From: Corynebacterium gerontici
GTDB lineage: Bacteria; Actinomycetota; Actinomycetes; Mycobacteriales; Mycobacteriaceae
Assembly (NCBI RefSeq): GCF_003813985.1
Contig: NZ_CP033897.1
Location: 2,199,211-2,263,210 of the forward strand
Reading direction: 5' to 3'
DNA length: 64,000 nucleotides
Shown: one piece after another, positions 1-8,201 of the stretch
Position numbering within the stretch: position 1 is the first letter of the stretch
How the letters are laid out: every line of letters starts with the position of its first letter
The notes under the pieces: model-generated
The model's database searches: none
The model's input: only the letters and a program-made list of their open reading frames with translations
What the model was told of the DNA's origin: nothing
Program-made: the position numbers and the translations under genes

Positions 1-339
1 ATCCGCCTGCACCGAGGAAGGAGGTAGGAAATCGCGCACGCGCGCCTTGCCGGTGGGCGTTTCCCAGATCGTTTCCAGAATAAACGTGTTGTCCAGGTAG
101 CGCCGTGAGCTCACCGCCCCGCCACGGATGCCCATTTTCCAACGTCCGTCGTCAGGGGTGCCTAGAATGGAGGTGAAGACGGCGGGCGAGTCGAATCGGG
201 GCAGGCAGAGCCAATCCACGCTTCCTTCGCGCGATACCAGCGGCCCGGTTTGGAGGTCCGAGAGCAGCGCGTAGTCTTCCAGCGGCGTTGCCAAGTGACG
301 TTCTGCTTGGTGCGTAGCTGCGGCGTTCATGCGCTCCAT
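1..339 (-). CDS. Glycoside hydrolase family 15 (trehalase/glucoamylase-like), N-terminal part
   Basis: Reading leftward from 339 gives an open frame of 113 codons that runs off the window edge. It begins MERMNAAATHQAERHL and continues with PLEDYALLSDLQTGPLVSRE, then GSVDWLCLPRFDSPAVF, which is the N-terminal signature of the actinobacterial GH15 family that includes mycobacterial trehalase. The family hydrolyses alpha-glucosidic bonds; the catalytic (alpha/alpha)6 barrel would lie outside the window. Start codon choice is between 339 and 330, both ATG; I use 339. The upstream region carries a dense DnaA-box cluster, so the gene could be under DnaA influence (inference). The substrate, trehalose or another glucan, cannot be decided from this part. 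Confidence 0.85.
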   Translation of the reverse strand, partial: MERMNAAATHQAERHLATPLEDYALLSDLQTGPLVSREGSVDWLCLPRFDSPAVFTSILGTPDDGRWKMGIRGGAVSSRRYLDNTFILETIWETPTGKARVRDFLPPSSVQAD

Positions 340-349
340 TATGGTGTAC

Positions 350-660
350 GACCCCCGATCGCCGGAAAGCCCAAGAGCTTTTCGACGCAACGTTATCCAC
401 AGGGCTCTGTGGATACTTTCGCGTTTTCCCCAGTAGTTTTCCACAGCCCTTGTGGAGAACCTGTGGAATCTTCCTCCTTGCGACCTGGCGTTTTCCACGT
501 TTCCCCACTTGAAAGCCTGTTTATAAACTCTCCACGACCCTCAAGTGGCACTTGAAGGTCTGTGAATAACCCCGCTCAACTGGCGGTTTGACAAAGCACT
601 TTTCAACAGTGTTTCCGCGAACTGGGCAAATGACCAACAAAGTTATCCACAGGGGGTAGA
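350..660. promoter_or_regulatory. Intergenic DnaA-box cluster upstream of the GH15 gene
   Basis: The gap between the GH15 start and the rplI end has no convincing gene. It holds two perfect TTATCCACA boxes at 393-401 and 643-651, and three one-mismatch boxes at 409-417, 437-445 and 451-459. Five of these six kilobase-rare words fall in two places, four of them within 67 bp. A short inverted repeat CAAGTG-GCACTTG lies near 543-555. The boxes are about 63 kb from oriC. They could titrate DnaA or regulate the GH15 gene; neither is shown. Confidence 0.6.
377..387 (+). repeat. Dispersed motif GCTTTTCGACG, copy a
   Basis: Exact 11-mer in the intergenic region just before the first DnaA box; see the finding on the dispersed motif. 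Confidence 0.6.
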
Positions 661-663
661 TAT

Positions 664-694
664 GAAAAGCGCCTCCCCCATCAAAGGGGAAGGC
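664..694 (-). terminator. Terminator of the rpsF-ssb-rplI transcript
   Basis: On the minus strand an 8-bp stem, CCTTCCCC with GGGGGAGG (one G-T pair) and a TTTGAT loop, is followed by CGCTTTTC. It lies about 70 bp after the rplI stop, as expected for a rho-independent terminator. Confidence 0.65.
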
Positions 695-764
695 TCTCTT
701 CGCGCTGTTGTCATTGGCCCACGCTCAGCATGGCGCTGCGTGGGCGTCGTCAAGCCTAAAAAGC

Positions 765-1217
765 TTAGGCGGAAACGACCTTGAAGTTCACAGAAGCTTC
801 GACGTCGCTATGCAGCTTGACGTCCACGGTGTAGGAACCGGTCTGCTTCACCAGGTTCTTCGGCACGATGATGGAACGCTTGTCCAGAGTCGGGCCGCCT
901 GCCTTCTTCACTGCGTCGGCAATAGCCTCGGACTTCACGGAGCCGAAGATCTTGCCCTTCTCGGAGGTGCGCACCGGCACCTCAACGCCTTCGAGCTTTG
1001 CCAGCTCTTCCTTGAGCTCCTTAGCGTGCTCCAGGTCGCGCACGGCGCGAGCTTCCTGGGCGCGCTTGATGCCCTCAACCTGCTTCTGAGCACCGCGGGT
1101 AGCCACAATAGCCAGGCCGCGGGGAAGCAGGAAGTTACGTCCATAGCCGTTCTTGACCTCGACGATGTCGCCTGCGACACCGAGCTTGTCAACGTCGGCG
1201 GTGAGGATCAGCTTCAT
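765..1217 (-). CDS. rplI: 50S ribosomal protein L9
   Basis: The 150-residue product begins MKLILTADVDKLGVAGDIVE and has the L9 N-terminal signature with VKNGYGRNFLLPRGLA, followed by the long connecting helix (about residues 45-75) and the C-terminal RNA-binding lobe. L9 binds 23S rRNA near the L1 stalk and supports reading-frame maintenance. The length is typical of the family. A purine-rich AAAGGCAGGG sequence precedes the ATG. It is the last gene of the rpsF-ssb-rplI unit; rpsR, which lies between ssb and rplI in mycobacteria, is not present here. Confidence 0.97.
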   Translation of the reverse strand: MKLILTADVDKLGVAGDIVEVKNGYGRNFLLPRGLAIVATRGAQKQVEGIKRAQEARAVRDLEHAKELKEELAKLEGVEVPVRTSEKGKIFGSVKSEAIADAVKKAGGPTLDKRSIIVPKNLVKQTGSYTVDVKLHSDVEASVNFKVVSA

Positions 1218-1307
1218 GATCCCTGCCTTTCGTGATGATCACCGCTCCTGCGCAACGCAGGGCCGGTGGAAAAGTTTGTTATTGGAATTCTCGTACAAGC
1301 GAGGCGA

Positions 1308-1910
1308 TCAGAACGGGGGTTCCGAATCGTCTCCGGCAAAGCCGCCTTGCTGGGGCGCACTGTTCCAAGGGTCGTTCACCGGCCCCTGGTTGTTGCCGCC
1401 AAAACCGCCCTGAGCATTCTGGCCGCCGAAGCCACCCTGGTTGCCGAAGTTACCCTGGTTGCCGAAGCCACCCTGGCCACCTTGGCCGCCTTGGTTGCTG
1501 CCTTGGCCGGAACGCTGACCGCCGAAGTTGCCGCCGCCTTCACGGGAGTTACGGTCCACCTGCGCGGTGGCGTACTTCAGGGAAGGTCCGACTTCTTCAA
1601 CTTCCAGCTCCATTACCGTGCGGTTTTCACCTTCACGGGTTTGGTAGGAGCGCTGCTTCAAACGGCCAGTGACGATCACGCGCATGCCCTTGGTAAGGGT
1701 CTGCGCGACATTCTCGGCTGCCTGCCTCCACACAGAGCACTGAAGGAAGAGCGCATCGCCATCAACCCACTGATTGCTCTGCGAGTCGTAGCGGCGCGGG
1801 GTCGAAGCAATGCGGAAATTCGCTACTGCTGCCCCGCTGGGGCCATATCGCAGTTCGGGGTCGGCAACCATGTTGCCCACCACGGTGATATTGACATCGC
1901 CAATTGCCAT
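1308..1910 (-). CDS. ssb: Single-stranded DNA-binding protein
   Basis: The 200-residue product begins [20 protein letters not shown]. The OB fold covers about residues 1-115 and contains [20 protein letters not shown] and the [15 protein letters not shown] segment. A long linker made almost entirely of Gly, Gln and Asn follows, and the protein ends in the acidic tail DDSEPPF, the variant actinobacterial form of the DDDIPF tip that recruits SSB partners. It protects single-stranded DNA in replication and repair. The gene sits between rpsF and rplI and is very probably cotranscribed with them. The tip carries EPPF rather than IPF, as in related actinobacteria. Confidence 0.97.
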   Translation of the reverse strand: MAIGDVNITVVGNMVADPELRYGPSGAAVANFRIASTPRRYDSQSNQWVDGDALFLQCSVWRQAAENVAQTLTKGMRVIVTGRLKQRSYQTREGENRTVMELEVEEVGPSLKYATAQVDRNSREGGGNFGGQRSGQGSNQGGQGGQGGFGNQGNFGNQGGFGGQNAQGGFGGNNQGPVNDPWNSAPQQGGFAGDDSEPPF

Positions 1911-1941
1911 TGTGCTTCCTAACTATTCAGTGCTCTTGGGA

Positions 1942-2229
1942 TTACTTGTCGTCGCGCAGCACCTTGGTGCGCATGACGGAGTCGTTCAGGTTCAGACGAC
2001 GGTCGAGCTCGAGCACGGTAGCGGACTCGCATTCAAGGTTGAGAACAATGTAGATGCCCTCTTCCTTCTTGTTGATCGGGTACGCAAGCTTGCGCTTACC
2101 CCAAATGTCTACCTTTTCCACGGTGCCCTTGTCCTTGCGGACGATCTCCAGGAACTTATCCAGGGACGGGGCAACAGTGCGTTCATCCTGGGAAGGATCC
2201 AGAATAATCATGACTTCGTAGTGACGCAT
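1942..2229 (-). CDS. rpsF: 30S ribosomal protein S6
   Basis: The product begins [20 protein letters not shown] and is 95 residues long, the usual S6 length, with the conserved [20 protein letters not shown] segment. S6 binds the central domain of 16S rRNA together with S18. I prefer the ATG at 2229 to the one at 2241 because the family starts at MRHYE and an AGGAGGTGA Shine-Dalgarno sequence lies just upstream. It is the first gene of the rpsF-ssb-rplI unit. Confidence 0.96.
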   Translation of the reverse strand: MRHYEVMIILDPSQDERTVAPSLDKFLEIVRKDKGTVEKVDIWGKRKLAYPINKKEEGIYIVLNLECESATVLELDRRLNLNDSVMRTKVLRDDK

Positions 2230-2269
2230 GGACCTCATCACCTCCTATGGTCTTTCTTTGTTTCGATCG

Positions 2270-2292
2270 GCCATACCCCGGCTGGGCATGGC
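2270..2292 (-). promoter_or_regulatory. Inverted repeat in the rpsF leader
   Basis: About 40 bp before the rpsF start an interrupted palindrome, GCCAT-N-CCC with GGG-N-ATGGC (loop AGCC on the minus strand), can fold in the mRNA leader. Its position and a CCG in the loop region recall the S6:S18 autoregulatory leader motif, but the match is not strong enough to name it. Confidence 0.35.
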
Positions 2293-2351
2293 AGGAGGGT
2301 CGTTGCGTCAGCAACCCCACCAAGATACCGCATCAGGGGGCAAAAGTCGAT

Positions 2352-2537
2352 TTATCCAGCGGAGACGCCCACGGCAAGCCCCACGGGGATGATGGTGATA
2401 AACACCACCGCTATCCCAAACAGCGTCCACGTCAGCTTCTGCGACCGCCCGTAGGAATAGCTCAGAAACGCCGCCGAAAACAGCAGGAATCCAAAAAAGA
2501 CGCTGGCGATGGTAAACCACATCACTGGATCAGACAT
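2352..2537 (-). CDS. Small two-helix membrane protein
   Basis: A 61-residue product beginning MSDPVMWFTIASVFFGFLLF. Two hydrophobic segments are visible, about residues 5-27 and 38-58, linked by the hydrophilic stretch SYGRSQK, so the protein is probably a membrane hairpin. An AGAAGGAG sequence lies 13 bp before the ATG, which is further than usual. It lies between the ClC gene and rpsF on the same strand. I do not recognise a family; its codon usage and membrane profile suggest a real gene of unknown function. Confidence 0.6.
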   Translation of the reverse strand: MSDPVMWFTIASVFFGFLLFSAAFLSYSYGRSQKLTWTLFGIAVVFITIIPVGLAVGVSAG

Positions 2538-2565
2538 GCGCGAAGCCCAGCTCCTTCTACAAAAT

Positions 2566-2629
2566 CACGGAGTTATCTAAACAGCAGTCTTACACATCTG
2601 CCCAGGTACCGGCGCATTAACTCTCCGTG
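2566..2629. repeat. Spaced inverted repeat at the ClC 3' end
   Basis: CACGGAGTTA at 2566-2575 is mirrored by TAACTCtCCGTG at 2618-2629, with a one-base bulge. The right arm overlaps the stop codon of the ClC gene. It may be a weak processing or termination structure. Confidence 0.35.
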
Positions 2630-3837
2630 AGGGCCGACACGTCAGAGTCTTGCTTGTTGGGCAGGAAAAGCTGAACTAGATAGCCCACGCCCACACCGAT
2701 CAGCAAGGGCACCACCATCACGTGATGGGCCAAAAGCAAAAGGATCAGCACGATGGTCAGAGGCTTGCGCAGCGTCACCGTCAATGCTGCACCGATACCC
2801 GCGATGGCTGTAGCAGCCAGTAGGTCGGCGGCAAGCACACCCGATTCGTTACCGGCAACCCACATTCCCGCGCAGGCACCGATGAGCATGAGCGGGAAAA
2901 ATTCGCCGCCCTTCCAGCCGGCGGCCAAGGTGATGATCGTGGCGATGAGCTTGCCCACAGCAAGGCCTAAAAGCGCAAGGCCTGTGGTTTGGCCAGGATT
3001 GGACACAAGATCGGCGAGGGCATCTTGGCCACTGAAGCGAAGTGGCGGAAGGCTAGCAAGCAGCAACCCCAGCAGGATGCTCCAGCCGATGGTTCTGGCA
3101 ACGGGGTGCCCGATGCGCTCATTGAGCACCTGATAGCCGTGGTGCAAGGCGCTAAAGCCCAGGCCAAACGCTGCGCCGATGATTGCCGCGAAAAGCGTTG
3201 GCACCATGAGGTGCACGGAGAAATCCCCGGTGGCCATGAAGTCCAGTTTGGCGTGGTGGCTTGGGGTGGCTTTGATAACGAGCAAGAAGCCACCCATGCC
3301 GGCAATGGCGGCCAGGACTGGCACTACTTTGTGGTTATCAAAGGTGTCGTCTTCATAGGTGGCACCAGCAGGTGGGGAACCATAGAGGGCACCCAGCGCT
3401 GCCGCGTTACCAATTTTTGCCAGCGCTACGGCTTGCTCGCGGGTCTGCGTGATTCGCATACCCACCAGGGCAGAGAGCTGTCCCACCACGCCCACCAGTC
3501 CGGCTTCGGGGCCGATAGCACCACCGGCTGCCACAGCGATGGTGGCGCCTGCGGCAATCAACGTTGCTTTGCCTCGGTGGAAGCTTCTCAGGTCTGCTGC
3601 CTGCTCGAGCTCTTGGCTGAGTTCAAGGTTGCCGATCCGGGTATTGATCACGGCGATGAGCACACCGGCGATCATCACCACAGCAATCGTGTACATCGCG
3701 CTGGGCTCGTCATGCCAGATCAAATGCTGAAGCCATTGCATCAGCGCATAGGTCAAGCCGGCGAGCACACCGGAGATGGCACCGTAGAGGATGCCGACGA
3801 AGATCATCCGCCAGGTCCACACGTTCTGGGTTGTCAT
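2617..3837 (-). CDS. ClC-family chloride channel/transporter
   Basis: A 406-residue, highly hydrophobic protein with about ten membrane segments. ClC signatures are present: a GPEAGLVG segment that corresponds to the GREGP loop with the gating glutamate kept, and WKGGEFFPLMLIGACAGM for the GxFxP loop. It would move chloride or a similar anion across the plasma membrane, by channel or proton exchange. The start at 3837 (MTTQNVWTWRMIFVGI) is preferred over an upstream codon because a TACAGT -10 hexamer lies 7 nt before it, consistent with leaderless mRNA. The altered GPEAG loop places it in a divergent, YfeO-like branch, so ion specificity is uncertain. Confidence 0.85.
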   Translation of the reverse strand: MTTQNVWTWRMIFVGILYGAISGVLAGLTYALMQWLQHLIWHDEPSAMYTIAVVMIAGVLIAVINTRIGNLELSQELEQAADLRSFHRGKATLIAAGATIAVAAGGAIGPEAGLVGVVGQLSALVGMRITQTREQAVALAKIGNAAALGALYGSPPAGATYEDDTFDNHKVVPVLAAIAGMGGFLLVIKATPSHHAKLDFMATGDFSVHLMVPTLFAAIIGAAFGLGFSALHHGYQVLNERIGHPVARTIGWSILLGLLLASLPPLRFSGQDALADLVSNPGQTTGLALLGLAVGKLIATIITLAAGWKGGEFFPLMLIGACAGMWVAGNESGVLAADLLAATAIAGIGAALTVTLRKPLTIVLILLLLAHHVMVVPLLIGVGVGYLVQLFLPNKQDSDVSALTES

Positions 3838-3883
3838 GCGAAGTACTGTACGCGCTGAGCCCCGAAACACCCTGCCCAGAGCA

Positions 3884-3929
3884 CAAAACCCGCCTCCCTG
3901 CAACAAGCAACATCACAAGGAAGCGGGTG
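3884..3929 (-). terminator. Terminator after the PBP gene
   Basis: On the minus strand ACCCGCTTCC pairs with GGGAGGCGGG across a 20-nt loop and is followed by TTTTG, directly after the PBP stop codon and before the ClC promoter. Confidence 0.6.
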
Positions 3930-3942
3930 AGCCATTCAAACC

Positions 3943-6177
3943 TTATCCACCGATAAGCGGCAGCAGCGGTGCTCCACCGTCACCTGCTGGCGGAGCAGGC
4001 TCAGGCTGTTCCTGGGCTGGTTGCTCCTGCGCCGGCTGCGCTGGAGGCTGATTGATGCCTGGAATTGGAATGTTGGGCAGTGCGGGCTGCGGGGATTGGG
4101 TGGTGGTGGTGGCGGGCGCGTTCGTCGTTGCCTCGGAGGTGGACTGCTGCTGTTGCGTGACGGTTCCGCCACCCTGATATGCAGGGCCGGTGGTGTAGCC
4201 GCCGGCTGCCCAGCCGATGGGCTCGGGATCCTTGAAGTACTCCACGTCATCATTGACCAATGCGCCATTCATGGCCGATTGCCAAATATCGGCGGGCAAG
4301 TTCGCACCGTACATGGGGCCACCCCATGCATTAAGCAGTGGCTCATTATCGTCAGTGCCTGCCCAAACTGCCGTGGCAAGCTGCGGAGTGGAGCCGATCA
4401 TCCATGCATCTTTGTTATTGCCGGTATCGCCCAATTGGGTGGTACCGGTCTTCGCCGCGGAGGGTCGCCCACTGAGCGCGTGGCCATTGGAGAATCCAGC
4501 GATGGGAGCCATTGCGTCGAGCACCTGCGTAGCAACGGCCTCAGACACAGCGCGTTGGCCTTCGCCGCCATCGTGCTCGTAGAGGGTTTCGCCGGAGGCG
4601 GTCTCTACCTTCTCCACAAAGTAGGCGTCGTGGTACACACCGTAATTAGAAAGGGTGGCCAAGACGTGTGCCATATCCAGTGGACGCACGAGGTACTGGC
4701 CCAAGATGATGCCGTCATAGGGCTGCTCACCGTTTTCGGTCAGCGTCTTTTCCACGCCTGGAAGAGAATCGGGCACACCCAGGGCATGTGCCATATCAGC
4801 GGTGTCTTGGGTGGTGTTCTCAAGATCCTGCTGCATGCGGATGAAGCTGGTGTTGTAGGAGTTCTTCAGCGCTTCCTTCAATGAGCAGGTGCCACAAGAT
4901 TCGCCACCCACGTTGGTAATGGTGTGTCCACCGGGCAGCGTGACCGGCGCGGAGGAATAGTAGGCGTTCGTGGGAATGCCCTGCTGCAGCGCAGCGGCCA
5001 GGCCAACGATCTTGAAGGTCGAACCCGCCTGCAGGGGCGCATTGGCGTAGTCGTAACCAATGGCATCGGCGCCGCCGTAGTAGGCACGCACCGCACCGCT
5101 TGAGGGCTCAATGCTTACCGACGCCACCCGCGTATTGTCCTGCTCGCCAACGAGGTTATTTTCCACCGCATTCACCGTGGCCTCTTGGGCGGTGGTGTCG
5201 ATGGTAGTGGTGATTCGAAGGCCAAGAGTTTGCACTTCTTGTTCACTGATACCCAAGGTGCCGAGTTCTGCCACCACCTGATTACGGATCAGACCGTTAG
5301 GGCCGTCGGCTTCGCTGTAGGGCTGATTGCTGGCTGGGTCAATGGTTTCCGGGAACTGCATCTGGGAACGTGCGCCCTGGTCCAGCCAGCCCTGCTCCAC
5401 CATGCCGTCGAGCACGTAGTTCCAGCGAGCCTCCGCCTCTTCACGATTCGTCCATGGATCAAGCTGGCTGGGGCGCTGAATGGCGGCGGCCAATACAGCG
5501 GACTGTTCGGTGTTAAGTTCATTAACGGGAATGCCGAAGTACGCCTTGGATGCAGCATCGATACCGTAGGCGTTGCGCCCGAAATAGATGGTGTTGAGGT
5601 AGGCCTGGAGCACTTCTTCCTTGCTCCATTCATTGGCCATCTTCACCGAGTACACGAGCTCCTTGGCTTTACGGGTAAGCGAATGCTCGTTACCAACCAG
5701 GGAGTTTTTCACGTACTGCTGGGTAATCGTCGAGCCGCCACCGGCGTCCGAATCACCCTTGAGCTGCCCGATGAGTGCGCGACCAAAACCAGTGACAGAG
5801 AAGCCGGAATTGTTGTAGAACTCGCGATCCTCGGCGGCCAACACCGCATGCTGAGTGGTCTCCGGTACGTCGCCGAGCGAAACCTCCACGCGATTGCCCT
5901 CCGGAGGCACGATGCGTGCGATCTCGGTGGAACCATCTGAAGCGTAGATCTGCGAAACCTGCTTCGTCACCAGTTCACCCGGCTGTGGCACATCCACTGC
6001 CACGTAAGCGACCATGAACGCCAAGAATGGGCCCAGGATCAATACGGCGAGGCTAGTAAGAAGCGCCGGCTTCAGCCGTGACTTGCCGTTGCCGTCTTCC
6101 GAGGACTCGGACTTCTTTTCTTTGCTATGTTCGTTCGCTGCCAACTGACAAAGCTCTCTTTGGTTGAAGATCGGCAC
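3943..6177 (-). CDS. Class A penicillin-binding protein (bifunctional transglycosylase/transpeptidase)
   Basis: The 744-residue protein polymerises and cross-links peptidoglycan. It has a cytoplasmic, charged N-terminus (about residues 1-35), one membrane anchor (LLTSLAVLILGPFLAFMVAY), a GT51 domain with catalytic VLAAEDREFY and GGSTITQQYVKN, and a transpeptidase domain with the three active-site motifs STFK, SYN and KTGTT. A Pro/Gln-rich tail of about 80 residues ends in GAPLLPLIGG. The GT51 EDxxFxxH motif has Asn at the usual His position. It is the positional ortholog of mycobacterial ponA1. The GTG at 6177 lacks a good ribosome site; TTG at 6144 is an alternative start. Confidence 0.93.
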   Translation of the reverse strand: MPIFNQRELCQLAANEHSKEKKSESSEDGNGKSRLKPALLTSLAVLILGPFLAFMVAYVAVDVPQPGELVTKQVSQIYASDGSTEIARIVPPEGNRVEVSLGDVPETTQHAVLAAEDREFYNNSGFSVTGFGRALIGQLKGDSDAGGGSTITQQYVKNSLVGNEHSLTRKAKELVYSVKMANEWSKEEVLQAYLNTIYFGRNAYGIDAASKAYFGIPVNELNTEQSAVLAAAIQRPSQLDPWTNREEAEARWNYVLDGMVEQGWLDQGARSQMQFPETIDPASNQPYSEADGPNGLIRNQVVAELGTLGISEQEVQTLGLRITTTIDTTAQEATVNAVENNLVGEQDNTRVASVSIEPSSGAVRAYYGGADAIGYDYANAPLQAGSTFKIVGLAAALQQGIPTNAYYSSAPVTLPGGHTITNVGGESCGTCSLKEALKNSYNTSFIRMQQDLENTTQDTADMAHALGVPDSLPGVEKTLTENGEQPYDGIILGQYLVRPLDMAHVLATLSNYGVYHDAYFVEKVETASGETLYEHDGGEGQRAVSEAVATQVLDAMAPIAGFSNGHALSGRPSAAKTGTTQLGDTGNNKDAWMIGSTPQLATAVWAGTDDNEPLLNAWGGPMYGANLPADIWQSAMNGALVNDDVEYFKDPEPIGWAAGGYTTGPAYQGGGTVTQQQQSTSEATTNAPATTTTQSPQPALPNIPIPGINQPPAQPAQEQPAQEQPEPAPPAGDGGAPLLPLIGG

Positions 6178-6237
6178 CCCTAGACGGGCACCACAATTTA
6201 AGGTTCAAGCAACAGACTACCGCCGATTGCACAGAAG

Positions 6238-6615
6238 TTAATAGTGCTCATCGGCGATTCTCGTGAGCGTCCACGAGTACAACAGGTGATTCCAACGGCA
6301 CGTCGTACAAACCTCCACGCTATGCATGGTGAAGGAACGGTGGACGTCGACAAGCTGCTCCGCCTCAGACAGTGACCGCGCCGAGCCGGAAGCCCGACCC
6401 AGCGCCTCGCCGTACACCCACGGCACGACGTACAAGGTGCTGGCCTCACAAATGGGACAGGGGGTACTGAGTGCCTCTCCGTGGAAGTTGGCCGAAGCGC
6501 AAAGAAGGAACTCGGCATCGCAGACGTCTTCGCGCTTGAGTAAACCACTCTTGTACTGGGCAATTGTGCGCGATCGCTGCCACTTGAAATTCACTTCATC
6601 GCTGTATCGAAGCAT
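6238..6615 (-). CDS. DUF5318 protein
   Basis: A 125-residue protein with the DUF5318 pattern: KSGLLKREDVCDAEFLL near the N-terminus, a CPIC pair in STPCPICEASTLYVV, then YGEALGR and a terminal VEVCTTCRWNHLLYSWTL. The two CxxC pairs suggest a small zinc-binding protein. The gene lies directly upstream of the class A PBP gene, as Rv0049 does before ponA1 in M. tuberculosis. Its function is unknown. The start is uncertain; I use ATG at 6615 (MLRYSDEVNFKWQ), with GTG 6639 also possible. It is divergent from malR. Confidence 0.8.
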   Translation of the reverse strand: MLRYSDEVNFKWQRSRTIAQYKSGLLKREDVCDAEFLLCASANFHGEALSTPCPICEASTLYVVPWVYGEALGRASGSARSLSEAEQLVDVHRSFTMHSVEVCTTCRWNHLLYSWTLTRIADEHY

Positions 6616-6691
6616 CCTCAACAGTGTAGAGAAAACCACACAGTTGGGGGTAGCGCAGGCACTGGATGTAACAATTTTGAAGGAAATGTCA

Positions 6692-7195
6692 ATGGATTAC
6701 GTTCGTGGGGCTAAGATGATCGACATGACGCAAATGAGCCCACTCGAAATCGCACAGTTAGTCCGCCCCGCGCTGACCAAACTGTATGTCCTGTACTTCC
6801 GAACCGCCGAGCAGTCCGACCTCACCGGCCCGCAGCTCACCATCCTCACCCGCCTTGCCGAGGACGGCGAATCCCGCATCAGCCACATCGCGCACGCAGA
6901 GGGCATCCGCATGCCCACCGCCTCAAACGCCCTGCACCAACTGGAGCAGCGCGGCATGGTCATGCGCGTACCTGATCAAAAGGATCGACGCGGCGTCCGT
7001 GTTGCCATTACTGAACGAGGCCGCAATGAAATGAAGCGCGTTGGACGCGAGCGCGACGGCTACATCGCCGACATGATTGAGACGCTGCCCGAAGGTATGC
7101 TCGGCGACGCAGAAGTGGCCGCCAAGTTGATTCGCGAACTCGCTGGCACTTACCAGCACCAGCTCGAATCGCAACCGAGCAAAGACAAGAAGTAG
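6692..7195 (+). CDS. malR: MarR-family transcriptional regulator (MalR-like)
   Basis: A 167-residue winged-helix regulator. The helix-turn-helix and wing are seen in SRISHIAHAEGIRMPTASNA, then HQLEQRGMVMRVPDQKDRRGV and the ITERGRNEM segment; the flanking helices form the dimerisation domain. The ATG at 6692 is spaced 7 nt after GAAGGA, which is better than the ATG at 6686. In C. glutamicum the gene malR, coding for a MarR regulator of envelope remodelling, stands in an operon with a universal stress gene near this PBP; the same pair is seen here, so I use the name with moderate confidence. The divergent DUF5318 promoter lies in the 76-bp gap. Confidence 0.8.
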   Translation: MDYVRGAKMIDMTQMSPLEIAQLVRPALTKLYVLYFRTAEQSDLTGPQLTILTRLAEDGESRISHIAHAEGIRMPTASNALHQLEQRGMVMRVPDQKDRRGVRVAITERGRNEMKRVGRERDGYIADMIETLPEGMLGDAEVAAKLIRELAGTYQHQLESQPSKDKK

Positions 7196-7226
7196 AAAAC
7201 CACCGGGAAGCACACAGCCAGCACAG

Positions 7227-8192
7227 ATGGCAACATCCGAACCACGACACCAGACCCTCGCGGGCGCATTTTCAGCGCAGCACCCCGCCCGAGTTCTGGT
7301 TGCCTGGAGCCCTTCAGCAACCGGCACTGAAGCCATCGCTTCGGCAGCTTGGCTTGCCCGCACTACAGACGTCGAGGTGCAATGCGTCACCACCTTCTTG
7401 CGTCCTTGGCCTTCGCCTTCAGTGAGCAAGCTAGGCTCCAAGTACAAAAAGTGGTTCAAAAAAGAGGCCGCTGCCTGCGAAAGAGCAGTGAGGAAAGAGT
7501 TCAGCGCCGCGGGCATTGAGGAATCCCACTGGGCCTCGAAAGTGTCGATTTTTGCCGACGGCACCAACGAGGCCTCCTTGATCGCGCAGGCCGCCGAAGA
7601 TTTCGACGCTGATATCGTGCTGCTCGGCTCCGGCGCCGCCGCTTCCAAGGGTCGCCTTCTGGCAGGCTCCACCGCCGATGCCTTGCTGCACACCTCCCCA
7701 GTTCCGGTTGGCTTGGTGCCCCGCGCCCCCAAACTTTCAAAGCGCGGCATCACTCGCTTGAACTTCGGCATCATCGGCGACGACATCGACGACGCCGCCT
7801 TGCGCTCCACCGCCCACCTCGCCGAAATTTGGGGCGTCCCGCTGCGTATCCTCGCCCTCTCCCCCTCCGGCTTCGGCGAACCCCCAATTTCCGAAAGCCT
7901 GGAACTGCCCTCCGACATCACTTTGGAGTGGCGTGAGAAAACCCTCGCTGTGCTGGACCGCTGCCGTGATCAAGTCTCCCGCGAAATCCCGAATATCGAA
8001 GTGACCACCGAGATCGGCTCCGGCCGCGGCTGGGCGGGAGCTTTGGATGCGCTGAAGTGGAAGAAGGGTGATCTGCTCTGCCTCGGCTCCTCCCCTATGG
8101 GCGCGTTCGAGCGCGTTTTCATCGGCTCTCAGGCGACGGAGATGCTTCCTTTCGTGTCCGTCCCCGTCTGGATGATCCCCAAATCTAAGTAG
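7227..8192 (+). CDS. Tandem universal stress protein
   Basis: A 321-residue protein with two UspA domains. Each ends with the ATP-binding signature G-x2-G-x9-G(S/T): LLGSGAAASKGRLLAGSTAD near residue 132 in the first, and LGSSPMGAFERVFIGSQATE near residue 290 in the second. Such proteins bind ATP and are raised under stress. It follows malR by 31 bp and is likely in one operon with it, as in C. glutamicum. The ATG has only a weak GGGAAG sequence upstream. Confidence 0.9.
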   Translation: MATSEPRHQTLAGAFSAQHPARVLVAWSPSATGTEAIASAAWLARTTDVEVQCVTTFLRPWPSPSVSKLGSKYKKWFKKEAAACERAVRKEFSAAGIEESHWASKVSIFADGTNEASLIAQAAEDFDADIVLLGSGAAASKGRLLAGSTADALLHTSPVPVGLVPRAPKLSKRGITRLNFGIIGDDIDDAALRSTAHLAEIWGVPLRILALSPSGFGEPPISESLELPSDITLEWREKTLAVLDRCRDQVSREIPNIEVTTEIGSGRGWAGALDALKWKKGDLLCLGSSPMGAFERVFIGSQATEMLPFVSVPVWMIPKSK

Positions 8193-8201
8193 GCTTTTGC
8201 C

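Noticed and set aside
250..555. Plus-strand ORF over the GH15 5' end and DnaA-box cluster
   Set aside because: It overlaps the well-supported GH15 frame and contains repeated DnaA-box words rather than a protein pattern.
1218..1307. rpsR between ssb and rplI
   Set aside because: The gap is only 90 bp and has no S18 sequence; rpsR must lie elsewhere in the genome.
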